From NCBI RefSeq assembly GCF_036924645.1, contig NZ_JAZHRX010000001.1, positions 2,852,001-2,916,000 on the forward strand: a DNA stretch of 64,000 bases, in the 5' to 3' direction. Shown here piece by piece: positions 57,361 through 64,000 of this stretch. Numbering within the stretch: the first letter of the stretch is position 1; every line of letters begins with the position of its first letter. The DNA comes from Bradyrhizobium sp. AZCC 2176. GTDB lineage: Bacteria; Pseudomonadota; Alphaproteobacteria; Rhizobiales; Xanthobacteraceae. Both the position numbers and the translations under genes were made by a program. A model generated the notes under the pieces. The model was not told the DNA's origin. It did not search any database and worked only from the letters and a program-made list of their open reading frames with translations.

Positions 57361-57639
57361 TTACCGGCTGGCGGTTTCTCCCGGCGCCTGCGCCTTGATG
57401 GCCAGCGCATGGACGGACCCCTTGAGTTCCACTGCAAGCGTCGCATTTACCATGCGATGGCGTTCGACCCGGCTCTTCCCTTCGAAGGCCGGAGATACGA
57501 TATAAACCCTGAAATGCGTCTCGCCGCCCGGCCTGTGGCCGGCATGGCCTTCATGCAGATGAGATTCGTCCGCAACGTCGAGGCTTTCCGGCAAGAAAGC
57601 TTCACGCAACTTGTTTATGATAGCGTCTTTGGTGCTCAT
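57361..57639 (-). CDS. BolA-family protein
   Basis: A 92-residue BolA protein: helix IINKLREAFLPESLDVADESHLHEGHAGHRPGGETHFRVYIVSPAFEGKSRVERHRMVNATLAVELKGSVHALAIKAQAP covers the whole BolA fold, with the conserved histidines in SHLHEGHAG and the HRMVN motif. BolA proteins pair with monothiol glutaredoxins in iron-sulfur cluster handling and affect morphology. It lies 110 bp from the divergent DnaJ-domain gene, a pairing I recall from related genomes. Confidence 0.93.
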   Translation of the reverse strand: MSTKDAIINKLREAFLPESLDVADESHLHEGHAGHRPGGETHFRVYIVSPAFEGKSRVERHRMVNATLAVELKGSVHALAIKAQAPGETASR

Positions 57640-57748
57640 GATGACGGCAGATAATTCTGCATCAGCTTTCCGTCAATGGCGCCGTCGAAGAGAGGGATTC
57701 GCAATGTCAAGACTTGAAGCCGCGGGCATTGCGTAGTCAAAGTCAGCC

Positions 57749-58396
57749 ATGCCGATTGATTCATCAAAGTTCTTCGATTCCATTCGCATCAAGCCCAACA
57801 AGCTGAGCGCGAAGCAGCAGGCGCAGGCGCGCGAGGAAGCCGCCATGTGCGAATGGGCGGGTTGCCAGAACAAGGGGCCGCACCGCGCGCCCAAGGGCCG
57901 GGAGAATTCGCGGGAGTACTGGCACTTTTGTCTCAACCATGTGCGCGAATACAACCAGTCGTACAATTTCTTCCAGGGCATGAATGCCGATGCCGTCGCG
58001 CGCTATCAGAAGGATGCGCTGACCGGCCACCGCCCGACCTGGAAGATGGGCGCCAACACCGCCGGCAAGAAGGGCAAGCAGGCTGCCGAGGATCTCGAGG
58101 GCGCCGCCGATCCGTTCAGCATGTTCTCCGAGCTCAACGGCCGTGGCCGCTGGCGGCCCGGCCCGGGCGCGCAAGCCAAGACAGAAACCCGGAAAGTCAT
58201 GAACGCCGAGCGCAAGGCGCTGCAGGTGATGGGGCTTTCCGCCGAAGCGACCCTTGAGGACGTCAAGGCCAAGTACAAAGCGCTGGTCAAGCAGCACCAC
58301 CCCGACGCCAATGGTGGCGACCGCTCCACCGAGGACCGCCTGATCGAGATCATCAAGGCGTATAATTATCTGAAGACGGTCGTGCGCGGCGCGTAG
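57749..58396 (+). CDS. DnaJ-domain protein
   Basis: A 215-residue cytosolic protein with a C-terminal J domain: ALQVMGLSAEATLEDVKAKYKALVKQHHPDANGGDRSTEDRLIEIIKAYNYLKTVV (about residues 157-213), with the HPD tripeptide near residue 188. The N-terminal half has a cysteine/histidine cluster, MCEWAGCQNKGPHRAPKGRENSREYWHFCLNHVREYN (about residues 33-69), probably a small zinc site. J proteins stimulate DnaK ATPase; the client is unknown. It is divergent from bolA. Confidence 0.9.
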   Translation: MPIDSSKFFDSIRIKPNKLSAKQQAQAREEAAMCEWAGCQNKGPHRAPKGRENSREYWHFCLNHVREYNQSYNFFQGMNADAVARYQKDALTGHRPTWKMGANTAGKKGKQAAEDLEGAADPFSMFSELNGRGRWRPGPGAQAKTETRKVMNAERKALQVMGLSAEATLEDVKAKYKALVKQHHPDANGGDRSTEDRLIEIIKAYNYLKTVVRGA

Positions 58397-58404
58397 CTCG
58401 TCCT

Positions 58405-58424
58405 GTAGCTCGGATGGAGCGCAG
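58405..58424. repeat. Half copy of palindromic repeat, family B
   Basis: GTAGCTCGGATGGAGCGCAG matches the left end of the family B elements, but no mirrored right half follows. It abuts the stop codon of the citrate synthase gene (58425) and fills most of the 28-bp gap to the DnaJ gene. Confidence 0.6.
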
Positions 58425-59516
58425 TTACCCCGGCATCGCCCCGATATAGGCCGAACTCGGCCGGATCAGCCTGCCACCACGCTGCTGCTCGCGGGCGTGT
58501 GCGGTCCAGCCGGCGGCGCGGGCCACGGCAAAGATCGGTGTAAACGCCTGCCGCGGGATTTTCAGCGCGTCGAGCAGGATCGCCGTGAAGAACTCCACAT
58601 TGGTGTCGAGCGGCCGATCCGGATTCTTTTTTCGCAACGCGCTGCGGATATAGGCCTCGACCTCACTCGCGAACGGCAGATCGGTGCCGTCACCGGCAAG
58701 CCGCTCGATCGCGCCCTTCAATACGTCGGCGCGGGGATCGCGGACGCGATAGACGCGGTGGCCGAATCCCATCAGCCGCTCGCCGCGGGCCAGCGCGCTG
58801 TCGACCCACGGCTTGATGCGCTCGGTGGAGCCGATTGCGTCCAGCATTTCCAGCACCGGTTCAGGCGCGCCGCCATGCAGCGGCCCGATCAGCGCGCAAT
58901 AGCCGGCGGTGACGGCTGCGAACAAATCCGCCTGCGTTGAGGCCACCACGCGCGTCGTGAAGGTCGACGCGTTCATGCCGTGATCGCACACGGTGACGAA
59001 ATAGGCGTCGAGTGCCGCGGCTTCCCGCGCGTCGGGATTGCGGCCGAGCATCATCGACAGCGTGTCGGCGGCATGGCTCGCCGTTGGATCGGGTGCGACG
59101 GGGTCGTTACCCCTCATGCGCTGAACCAGGGCGCCGGCGATGACCGGAAACGCGCCGACGATCGTGGCCTCGTGCGCCAGCCCCGCTTCCGCACGCAGCC
59201 CCGCGACTGCCGCGCGGAATCCGTCGACGATCGATAGGCCGCGCGTGATGCCGAGCAGGTCCGGCAGCCGGGCGAAGGCGCGTTCGCGACCCGTACCGAG
59301 GGCGGCGCGCACGGCGGCTTCGCCGACCGGCTGGCCGGTTCCGCCGCTCCAAAGCCGGGCGGTTACACCCTCAAAGCCGGTCTTGCGGGCGAGATCGCCG
59401 ACCCTCTCGCCGGCGATGATCAGTTCGCCGCGCTCGCCATCGACATGGCTGAGCACGGTTTCGGCGGCGGGAATCCCGTCCAGGCCGATCGGGGTCTTCG
59501 AAAGCTGCATATTCAT
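58425..59516 (-). CDS. Citrate synthase/2-methylcitrate synthase family protein
   Basis: A 363-residue citrate-synthase-fold enzyme. Active-site segments are DHGMNASTFTTRVVASTQADLFAAVTAGYCALIGPLHGGAPEPVLEML (about residues 193-240, with the acetyl-CoA-polarising His) and GFGHRVYRVRDPRADVLK near residue 257 (second His). The third region reads DTNVEFFTAILLDALKIP, with Glu where many citrate synthases have Asp (NVDF). AAAGGAG about 7 nt before ATG 59516 (MNMQLSKTP) fixes the start; the longer frame to 59594 runs into the operator region. It is divergent from an HTH-citrate synthase fusion, so the two probably share regulation. It is unlikely to be the main GltA, which is normally longer (about 430 residues). 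Confidence 0.87.
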   Translation of the reverse strand: MNMQLSKTPIGLDGIPAAETVLSHVDGERGELIIAGERVGDLARKTGFEGVTARLWSGGTGQPVGEAAVRAALGTGRERAFARLPDLLGITRGLSIVDGFRAAVAGLRAEAGLAHEATIVGAFPVIAGALVQRMRGNDPVAPDPTASHAADTLSMMLGRNPDAREAAALDAYFVTVCDHGMNASTFTTRVVASTQADLFAAVTAGYCALIGPLHGGAPEPVLEMLDAIGSTERIKPWVDSALARGERLMGFGHRVYRVRDPRADVLKGAIERLAGDGTDLPFASEVEAYIRSALRKKNPDRPLDTNVEFFTAILLDALKIPRQAFTPIFAVARAAGWTAHAREQQRGGRLIRPSSAYIGAMPG

Positions 59517-59565
59517 GAAGGCTCTCCTTTGTCCTTGTCGCCAGCAAAGGTCGGGTCCCTCGACA

Positions 59566-59594
59566 GATTGATCAATCTTGATTATGTAAATCAA
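59566..59594. promoter_or_regulatory. Two adjacent palindromes between the divergent citrate synthase genes
   Basis: GATTGATCAATC (59566-59577) is a perfect 12-bp palindrome. It is followed directly by TTGATTATGTAAATCAA (59578-59594), with perfect 6-bp arms around a 5-bp centre. Both share the half-site TTGAT/ATCAA. They occupy the region just before the fusion gene start (59596) and about 50 bp before the other gene. They are good candidates for autoregulation by the HTH domain of the fusion protein. Confidence 0.6.
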
Positions 59595-59595
59595 T

Positions 59596-60813
59596 ATGAA
59601 AAAATCCTCCGGCCTTTACCTTTCGGCCCGCGAGGCCTCCGCCGAACTCGCGATCTCGCAGGCAACGCTCTACGCCTATGTCAGCCGCGGGCTGATCCGC
59701 TCGGAGCCGTCGCAGGATTCGCGCAGCCACCGCTACCGGGCCGAGGACGTCCGCACGCTGAAGGAACGGCGGACGCCGTCGCCGGAGCCACGGGGCCTGC
59801 GCAGCTTCGACGCCGATCTGCCTGTCATGGATTCGGCGGTCGCGACCATCACCGAGGACGGGCCGATCTACCGCGGCGTCAACTGTGTCGACCTCGCCGA
59901 GCGCGACACGCTCGAACATGCCGCGACGCTGCTATGGGACGTCACCGGCGTCGATCCCTTCGAACAGGATAATTGCCCGGTTGTGTCGAACGAAATGCGC
60001 GCCGTGGCTGAGGCTACACGCGGGGCCAATGCGATCGATCGGACGATCGCTGTGCTGGCGCTGGCGGCGAGCGCCGATCCGCGCGCGTTCACCCGCGCGC
60101 CCGAAGGCCGCGCCATGCTCGGCGGACGCATCATGCGGCTGGTGGTCGCGACCATGCTGAACGCAAAGTCGTCGGCAAAGCCGCTGCATCTGCAGATCGC
60201 ACGCGTCTGGGCGCCGGAGCACAAGCACGCCGCCGATCTGATCCGCCGCGCGCTGGTGCTGTTGGCGGATCATGAATTGAACGCCTCGACCTTCACCGTG
60301 CGCTGCGCGGCTTCGACCGGCTTGAATCTCTACGACGCTGTTATCGCCGGCCTCGTCGCGCTGAAGGGCCCCAAGCACGGCGGCGCCGGCGTGCTGGCGG
60401 CGCAGCTTCTGAAGACGCTCGCCAATGGCGAGGTCGCCCCCGTCATCCGCGAGCGCGTCGCGCTCGGCGAACGCTTCGCGGGCTTCGGCCACGGCGTCTA
60501 CAAGCATGGCGATCCCCGCGCGCGGGCGCTATTGGAAGCGCTGGCGCGCTCTGGCGCTGACCGCAAGCTTACCCACGAAATTCCGGAGCGCATCGCGGAG
60601 GCGACCGGCGAGTTCGTCAATATCGATTATGCCCTCGCGGTGCTCGTGCACACGCTCGGCCTGCCGCCCGGCCATGAACTGGTGGTGTTTTCCATGGCGC
60701 GAACCGTCGGATGGATCGCGCATGCCTGCGAGCAATTGCGGCACGGCCGGCTGATCCGGCCCCGCGCCCGCTATGTCGGCCCTGCGCCGGGACGGAGCCC
60801 GGTCCGGGCCTGA
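59596..60813 (+). CDS. MerR-like HTH domain fused to a citrate synthase domain
   Basis: A 405-residue fusion. Residues about 8-60 form a MerR/excisionase-type winged helix (YLSAREASAELAISQATLYAYVSRGLIRSEPSQDSRSHRYRAEDVRTLKERR). Residues about 85-395 form a citrate synthase domain: DHELNASTFTVRCAASTGLNLYDAVIAGLVALKGPKHGGAGVLAAQLL, GFGHGVYKHGDPRARAL and FVNIDYALAVLVHTLGLPP, retaining both histidines and the Asp (NID). It may be a DNA-binding sensor, an enzyme, or both; this is inference. The ATG at 59596 directly follows a palindrome and has no Shine-Dalgarno, so the mRNA may be leaderless. Its 3' end overlaps the convergent DedA gene by 43 bp. Confidence 0.85.
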   Translation: MKKSSGLYLSAREASAELAISQATLYAYVSRGLIRSEPSQDSRSHRYRAEDVRTLKERRTPSPEPRGLRSFDADLPVMDSAVATITEDGPIYRGVNCVDLAERDTLEHAATLLWDVTGVDPFEQDNCPVVSNEMRAVAEATRGANAIDRTIAVLALAASADPRAFTRAPEGRAMLGGRIMRLVVATMLNAKSSAKPLHLQIARVWAPEHKHAADLIRRALVLLADHELNASTFTVRCAASTGLNLYDAVIAGLVALKGPKHGGAGVLAAQLLKTLANGEVAPVIRERVALGERFAGFGHGVYKHGDPRARALLEALARSGADRKLTHEIPERIAEATGEFVNIDYALAVLVHTLGLPPGHELVVFSMARTVGWIAHACEQLRHGRLIRPRARYVGPAPGRSPVRA

Positions 60814-61430
60814 CGGCGGCGCAGCTTCCAGACGCCGAGCGCGATGATCGCCGATGCGAACACGGCCACTATCCATAGGTGTTTGCCGGTGTGCTGGTGG
60901 TGCGGCAGGCCGGCATATTCATGCAATGCCGAGATCGCGAGCACGCCCGGCAGCACATGCGCCAAAGCCCAGGCGAGTACGGCGGGAATATTGACGCCGA
61001 AGAAAACCATCGGCGGCATCCCGAGCGCACCCGCCGTCACCGGCACAAAGGCGCGGATCGGCGGCACGAAGCGGGCGAACAGCACAGCCAGCGTTCCCCA
61101 GCGGTGGAAGAACGCCTCGCTCTGCGCCATCACGGCCGGATATCTCGACATCGGCCAGGCGCCCAGAATTTCGCGTTGCGAGCGATGGCCGGTCCAGAAC
61201 GCCGAGCCATCGCCGAGCACGGCGCCGCCGATCGCCGCCGCCAGCACGCCCCACAGTTTCAGTTCGCCGCCGGGCACCAGCGCGCTCAGGGCCAGGATGA
61301 TGGTCGAGCCCGGCACCAGCGCCCCCACCACCGGGATCGCCTCCAGCAGGGCCGCGAGAAATAGCGTCACGTAGGCCAGCCATGGATGGGCCGAAACCAA
61401 CGCAATGACGGGATCGAGGAATGAAGTCAC
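60771..61430 (-). CDS. DedA/VTT-domain membrane protein
   Basis: A 219-residue inner-membrane protein with the DedA (SNARE-associated) pattern: LFLAALLEAIPVVGALVPGSTIILALSALV near residues 24-53, AAIGGAVLGDGSAFWTGHR near 65-83, AFFHRWGTLAVLFARFVPPIRAFVPVTAGALGMPPMVFFGVNIPAVLAWALAHVLPGVL near 105-164, and a last segment LWIVAVFASAIIALGVW. Family members act as lipid (undecaprenyl phosphate and phospholipid) flippases or in membrane homeostasis. The last 14 codons and the stop overlap the 3' end of the convergent citrate synthase fusion. Confidence 0.88.
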   Translation of the reverse strand: MTSFLDPVIALVSAHPWLAYVTLFLAALLEAIPVVGALVPGSTIILALSALVPGGELKLWGVLAAAIGGAVLGDGSAFWTGHRSQREILGAWPMSRYPAVMAQSEAFFHRWGTLAVLFARFVPPIRAFVPVTAGALGMPPMVFFGVNIPAVLAWALAHVLPGVLAISALHEYAGLPHHQHTGKHLWIVAVFASAIIALGVWKLRRRQARTGLRPGAGPT

Positions 61431-61733
61431 AATCGTACTGTCCGGTAGGTGGGCCGCCTGAACTCAGCTACCAAGCCCGGACGGGAGCTGGAAGTGCCGC
61501 GGATCTCCGGTTTTGAGCCCGGCAGCGTGATCAAGCCGGCAAAAGTGCGGCGTGATTCGCAGGGCAGCCCTCCAAAAACCTGATACACGACCTATCTCAA
61601 TGATAAGGCAATGGAACTTTGATTGCGCCGCGGGCTTCTGCCGGCCCTTGCTCTCTGCTAGGTTTGTATTAGCCCCCATCCGCAGCCATTCAACAGATCT
61701 GGTTTCGGGAACGCCCGGGACCTCGGAGGATTG
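61431..61733. other. 303-bp gap between the DedA gene and cobS
   Basis: This divergent region should hold the promoters of the DedA gene and cobS. I looked for a cobalamin riboswitch (B12 box) and did not see one. GGAGGA at 61725-61730 is the cobS ribosome binding site. Confidence 0.45.
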
Positions 61734-62732
61734 ATGACGACCGCCGCCATGAGCAAAGTTACGGAGCCCGCCGGCTTGCCCGACATGAAGGTGTCGGTCC
61801 GGCAGGTTTTCGGTATCGATAGCGATCTCGAAGTGCCGGCCTATGCCGAAGTCGACCCGCACGTGCCGGAAGTCGATTCGGATTATCGCTTCGACCGCGC
61901 CACCACGCTCGCGATCCTCGCCGGTTTCGCCAAGAACCGCCGCGTCATGGTCACCGGCTATCACGGCACCGGTAAATCGACCCACATCGAGCAGGTCGCC
62001 GCACGGCTGAACTGGCCCTGCGTGCGCGTCAACCTCGACAGCCACATCAGCCGTATCGACCTCGTCGGCAAGGACTCGATCGTCGTCAAGGACGGCAAGC
62101 AGGTCACCGAATTCCGCGACGGTATTCTGCCTTGGGCGCTGCAGCACAATATCGCGCTGGTGTTCGACGAATATGACGCCGGCCGCCCCGACGTGATGTT
62201 CGTGATTCAGCGCGTGCTGGAAGTTTCCGGCCGCCTGACGCTGCTGGACCAGAACAAGGTGATCAAGCCGCATCCGGCGTTCCGCCTGTTCTCGACCGCC
62301 AACACGGTCGGCCTCGGCGATACCTCGGGCCTCTATCATGGCACCCAGCAGATCAACCAGGGCCAGATGGACCGCTGGTCGATCGTCACCACGCTGAACT
62401 ATCTGGCGCATGACGAGGAAGTCGAGATCGTGCTTTCCAAGGCGCACCACTACCGCACCCAGGAAGGTCGCGACATCGTCAACAAGATGGTGCGTCTCGC
62501 CGACCTCACGCGCAACGCCTTCGCCAACGGCGATCTGTCGACGGTGATGAGCCCGCGCACGGTGATCACCTGGGCCGAGAATTCCGAGATCTTCGGCGAT
62601 ATCGGCTTTGCGTTCCGCGTCACCTTTCTCAACAAGTGCGACGAACTGGAACGGCCGCTGGTGGCCGAATTCTATCAGCGCTGCTTCAACGCGGAGCTGC
62701 CGGAATCGGCGGTCAACGTGGCGCTCAGCTAG
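61734..62732 (+). CDS. cobS: Aerobic cobaltochelatase subunit CobS
   Basis: A 332-residue MoxR-type AAA+ ATPase, which with CobT and CobN inserts cobalt into hydrogenobyrinate a,c-diamide in aerobic B12 synthesis. The N-terminal part shows [41 protein letters not shown]. The Walker A motif is [17 protein letters not shown] near residue 75, Walker B is [13 protein letters not shown] near residue 140, and [30 protein letters not shown] near residue 185 is a CobS hallmark. GGAGGA lies 3 nt before ATG 61734, close but strong; MSK at 61749 is a later alternative. cobT follows after a palindromic repeat. Confidence 0.95.
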   Translation: MTTAAMSKVTEPAGLPDMKVSVRQVFGIDSDLEVPAYAEVDPHVPEVDSDYRFDRATTLAILAGFAKNRRVMVTGYHGTGKSTHIEQVAARLNWPCVRVNLDSHISRIDLVGKDSIVVKDGKQVTEFRDGILPWALQHNIALVFDEYDAGRPDVMFVIQRVLEVSGRLTLLDQNKVIKPHPAFRLFSTANTVGLGDTSGLYHGTQQINQGQMDRWSIVTTLNYLAHDEEVEIVLSKAHHYRTQEGRDIVNKMVRLADLTRNAFANGDLSTVMSPRTVITWAENSEIFGDIGFAFRVTFLNKCDELERPLVAEFYQRCFNAELPESAVNVALS

Positions 62733-62734
62733 TT

Positions 62735-62850
62735 GTCGTCCCTGCGAACGCAGGGACCCATGCGCCGTGACGTCTCAGTAGTGCGACGGAGCCAGAGTTT
62801 GAACACAATGATCGCCGGTGGTTATCTGTCCCTGCTTTCGCAGGGACGAC
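62735..62850. repeat. Palindromic repeat, family A
   Basis: GTCGTCCCTGCGAACGCAGGGACCCATG and TCTGTCCCTGCTTTCGCAGGGACGAC form the inverted ends. It fills the 133-bp gap between cobS and cobT, so it lies inside a likely operon. Confidence 0.85.
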
Positions 62851-62865
62851 GGCGGTGAGGTGGTA

Positions 62866-64000
62866 ATGACGACGTCGAACTCCAAATTCCGTACCGGATC
62901 CAAGGAAGCTCCGACCGAGCCGTTCAAGCGCGCGGTGACCTCGTGCCTGCGTGCCATCGCAAGGGCGCCGGAACTGGAAGTAACGTTTGCCGCCGAGCGC
63001 CCGGGTTTGGCGCCGGGCAAGGCGCGGTTGCCGGAGCCCGCCCGCAAGATGACCAAGCGGGATGCGGCGATCGTGCGCGGTCACTCCGACTCGATCGCGC
63101 TCAAGCTCGCCTGTCACGATCCCAAGGTGCACCGCAAGCTGATGCCGGGAAATCCGCAAGCCCGCGGCGTGTTCGAGGCGGTGGAGCAGGCGCGCGTCGA
63201 GGCGATCGGGTCGCGGCGGATGTCAGGCGTTGCGAAAAACCTCACCGCGATGCTCGACGATCATTTCCACCGCGGCAAATACGACGAAATCACTGACCGC
63301 GCCGATGCGCCGCTGTCGGACGCGCTGGCGATGCTGGTGCGCGAACGGCTGACGGGGCTCGCGCCGCCCACCGCTGCCAAGAAGATGGTCGATCTCTGGC
63401 GGCCGGTTCTGGAAGACAAGATCGGCGCCCGGCTCGACAAGCTCAGCCGCGTCACCGAAGACCAGGCGAAGTTCGGCGATCTCGTGCACGACCTGCTGTC
63501 GGCGCTCGATCTCGGCGACGACCGCGATGCCGACGCCGATGATGACGAGAACGACGACGAGAATCAGGACGGCGAGAGCGACCAGTCCGGCGCCGAGGGC
63601 TCGCCCGATTCCGACGCGGCGCAGGAAATGAGCGCTGACCAGGCGCAGGCGTCCACCGACGAAATGTCTGAGAGCGCGATGGAGAGCGCGCAGGCCTCCA
63701 CGTCAGATACATTCGACGACGGCGAGCTCGGCGACGACGAGACGCCGGGCGAGGCGACGCGGCCGAATACCCGCCACGCCAACGAGCCGCGCGGGCCGGA
63801 ATATCACGCCTTCGCGCCGAAGTTCGACGAGGTGATCGCCGCCGAGGATCTCTGCGACCATGACGAGCTGGAGCGCTTGCGCAGCTACCTCGACAAGCAG
63901 CTCGCGCATTTGCAGGGCATCGTGGCGCGGCTCGCCAACCGGCTGCAGCGCCGCCTGATGGCGCAGCAGAACCGCGCCTGGGAGTTCGACCTCGAGGAAG
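62866..64000 (+). CDS. cobT: Aerobic cobaltochelatase subunit CobT, 3' end outside window
   Basis: The frame opens with ATG 62866 ([27 protein letters not shown]), with GAGG 5 nt before it, and remains open to the window end (378 codons). It shows [45 protein letters not shown] (about residues 42-86), then [29 protein letters not shown], a CobT hallmark. Residues about 220-285 are an Asp/Glu/Ser-rich acidic linker, and [52 protein letters not shown] begins the region before the C-terminal VWA domain, which lies outside. It works with CobS as the ATPase/chaperone part of cobaltochelatase; cobN is not in the window. Confidence 0.93.
   Translation, partial: MTTSNSKFRTGSKEAPTEPFKRAVTSCLRAIARAPELEVTFAAERPGLAPGKARLPEPARKMTKRDAAIVRGHSDSIALKLACHDPKVHRKLMPGNPQARGVFEAVEQARVEAIGSRRMSGVAKNLTAMLDDHFHRGKYDEITDRADAPLSDALAMLVRERLTGLAPPTAAKKMVDLWRPVLEDKIGARLDKLSRVTEDQAKFGDLVHDLLSALDLGDDRDADADDDENDDENQDGESDQSGAEGSPDSDAAQEMSADQAQASTDEMSESAMESAQASTSDTFDDGELGDDETPGEATRPNTRHANEPRGPEYHAFAPKFDEVIAAEDLCDHDELERLRSYLDKQLAHLQGIVARLANRLQRRLMAQQNRAWEFDLEE

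Noticed and set aside
61431..61733. Cobalamin riboswitch upstream of cobS
   Set aside because: No B12-box-like sequence or recognisable conserved core was seen in the gap.

Overview
This high-GC window reads as a piece of alphaproteobacterial chromosome, most likely Bradyrhizobium or a close relative in Nitrobacteraceae. The signs are PhaR next to phaAB, CobS/CobT cobaltochelatase genes, a DUF4167 protein, an L32 without zinc-binding cysteines, a D-tartrate dehydratase that looks (from memory) very close to the characterised Bradyrhizobium enzyme, and several families of short palindromic intergenic repeats of the kind common in bradyrhizobia. No tRNA, rRNA or CRISPR array was recognised. Genus assignment is by pattern recognition, not by a database search.

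Layout. 0-6 kb: 5' part of a sulfurtransferase gene, ispG, a TauD-type plus Rieske-type oxygenase pair, and a CPA1 antiporter. 6-13.5 kb: small NTF2-like and GFA proteins, a secreted caspase-like protein, a DUF1345 membrane protein, ispA, mtgA, rpmF and two hypotheticals. 13.7-19.6 kb: a GGDEF-EAL protein with a degenerate GGDEF motif, then the polyhydroxybutyrate locus (phaR divergent from phaA-phaB) and an EamA transporter. 19.66-21.54 kb: a complete-looking group II intron with its maturase, sitting inside a palindromic repeat. 21.5-32.5 kb: DUF985 cupin-gloB, a methyltransferase, then DUF4167, prmC, prfA, ptsP and lysC on the minus strand, and PH-domain protein-ubiG on the plus strand. 32.6-37 kb: an EamA gene with an apparent 3' frameshift, a tightly overlapping DUF1178-nitrilase-grxC cluster, comF and a methyltransferase.

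37.2-41.6 kb looks like an inserted catabolic islet: a LysR regulator divergent from a DctA-type symporter and a D-tartrate dehydratase, closed by a strong terminator and followed by a decayed IS5-type transposase. It separates the grxC/comF/methyltransferase group from mutT-argJ-peptidylprolyl isomerase. 44.7-55.7 kb is housekeeping: secA, a Gly/His-rich secreted protein, an L,D-transpeptidase lipoprotein, accA, xerD, a 48-residue membrane protein, overlapping aroK-aroB and a CNNM/CorC family protein. 55.7-64 kb: pyrF (type 2), a secreted hypothetical, bolA, a DnaJ-domain protein, two divergent citrate-synthase paralogs (one fused to a MerR-like HTH) sharing an 80-bp intergenic region with palindromes, a DedA protein, cobS and the 5' part of cobT.

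Most of the window is conserved core metabolism. The most distinctive items are the group II intron and its hairpin target, the HTH-citrate synthase fusion with candidate operators, the tartrate islet, the caspase-like protein, and the 3' frameshift in an EamA transporter. I found no clear new defence or mobile system beyond these.
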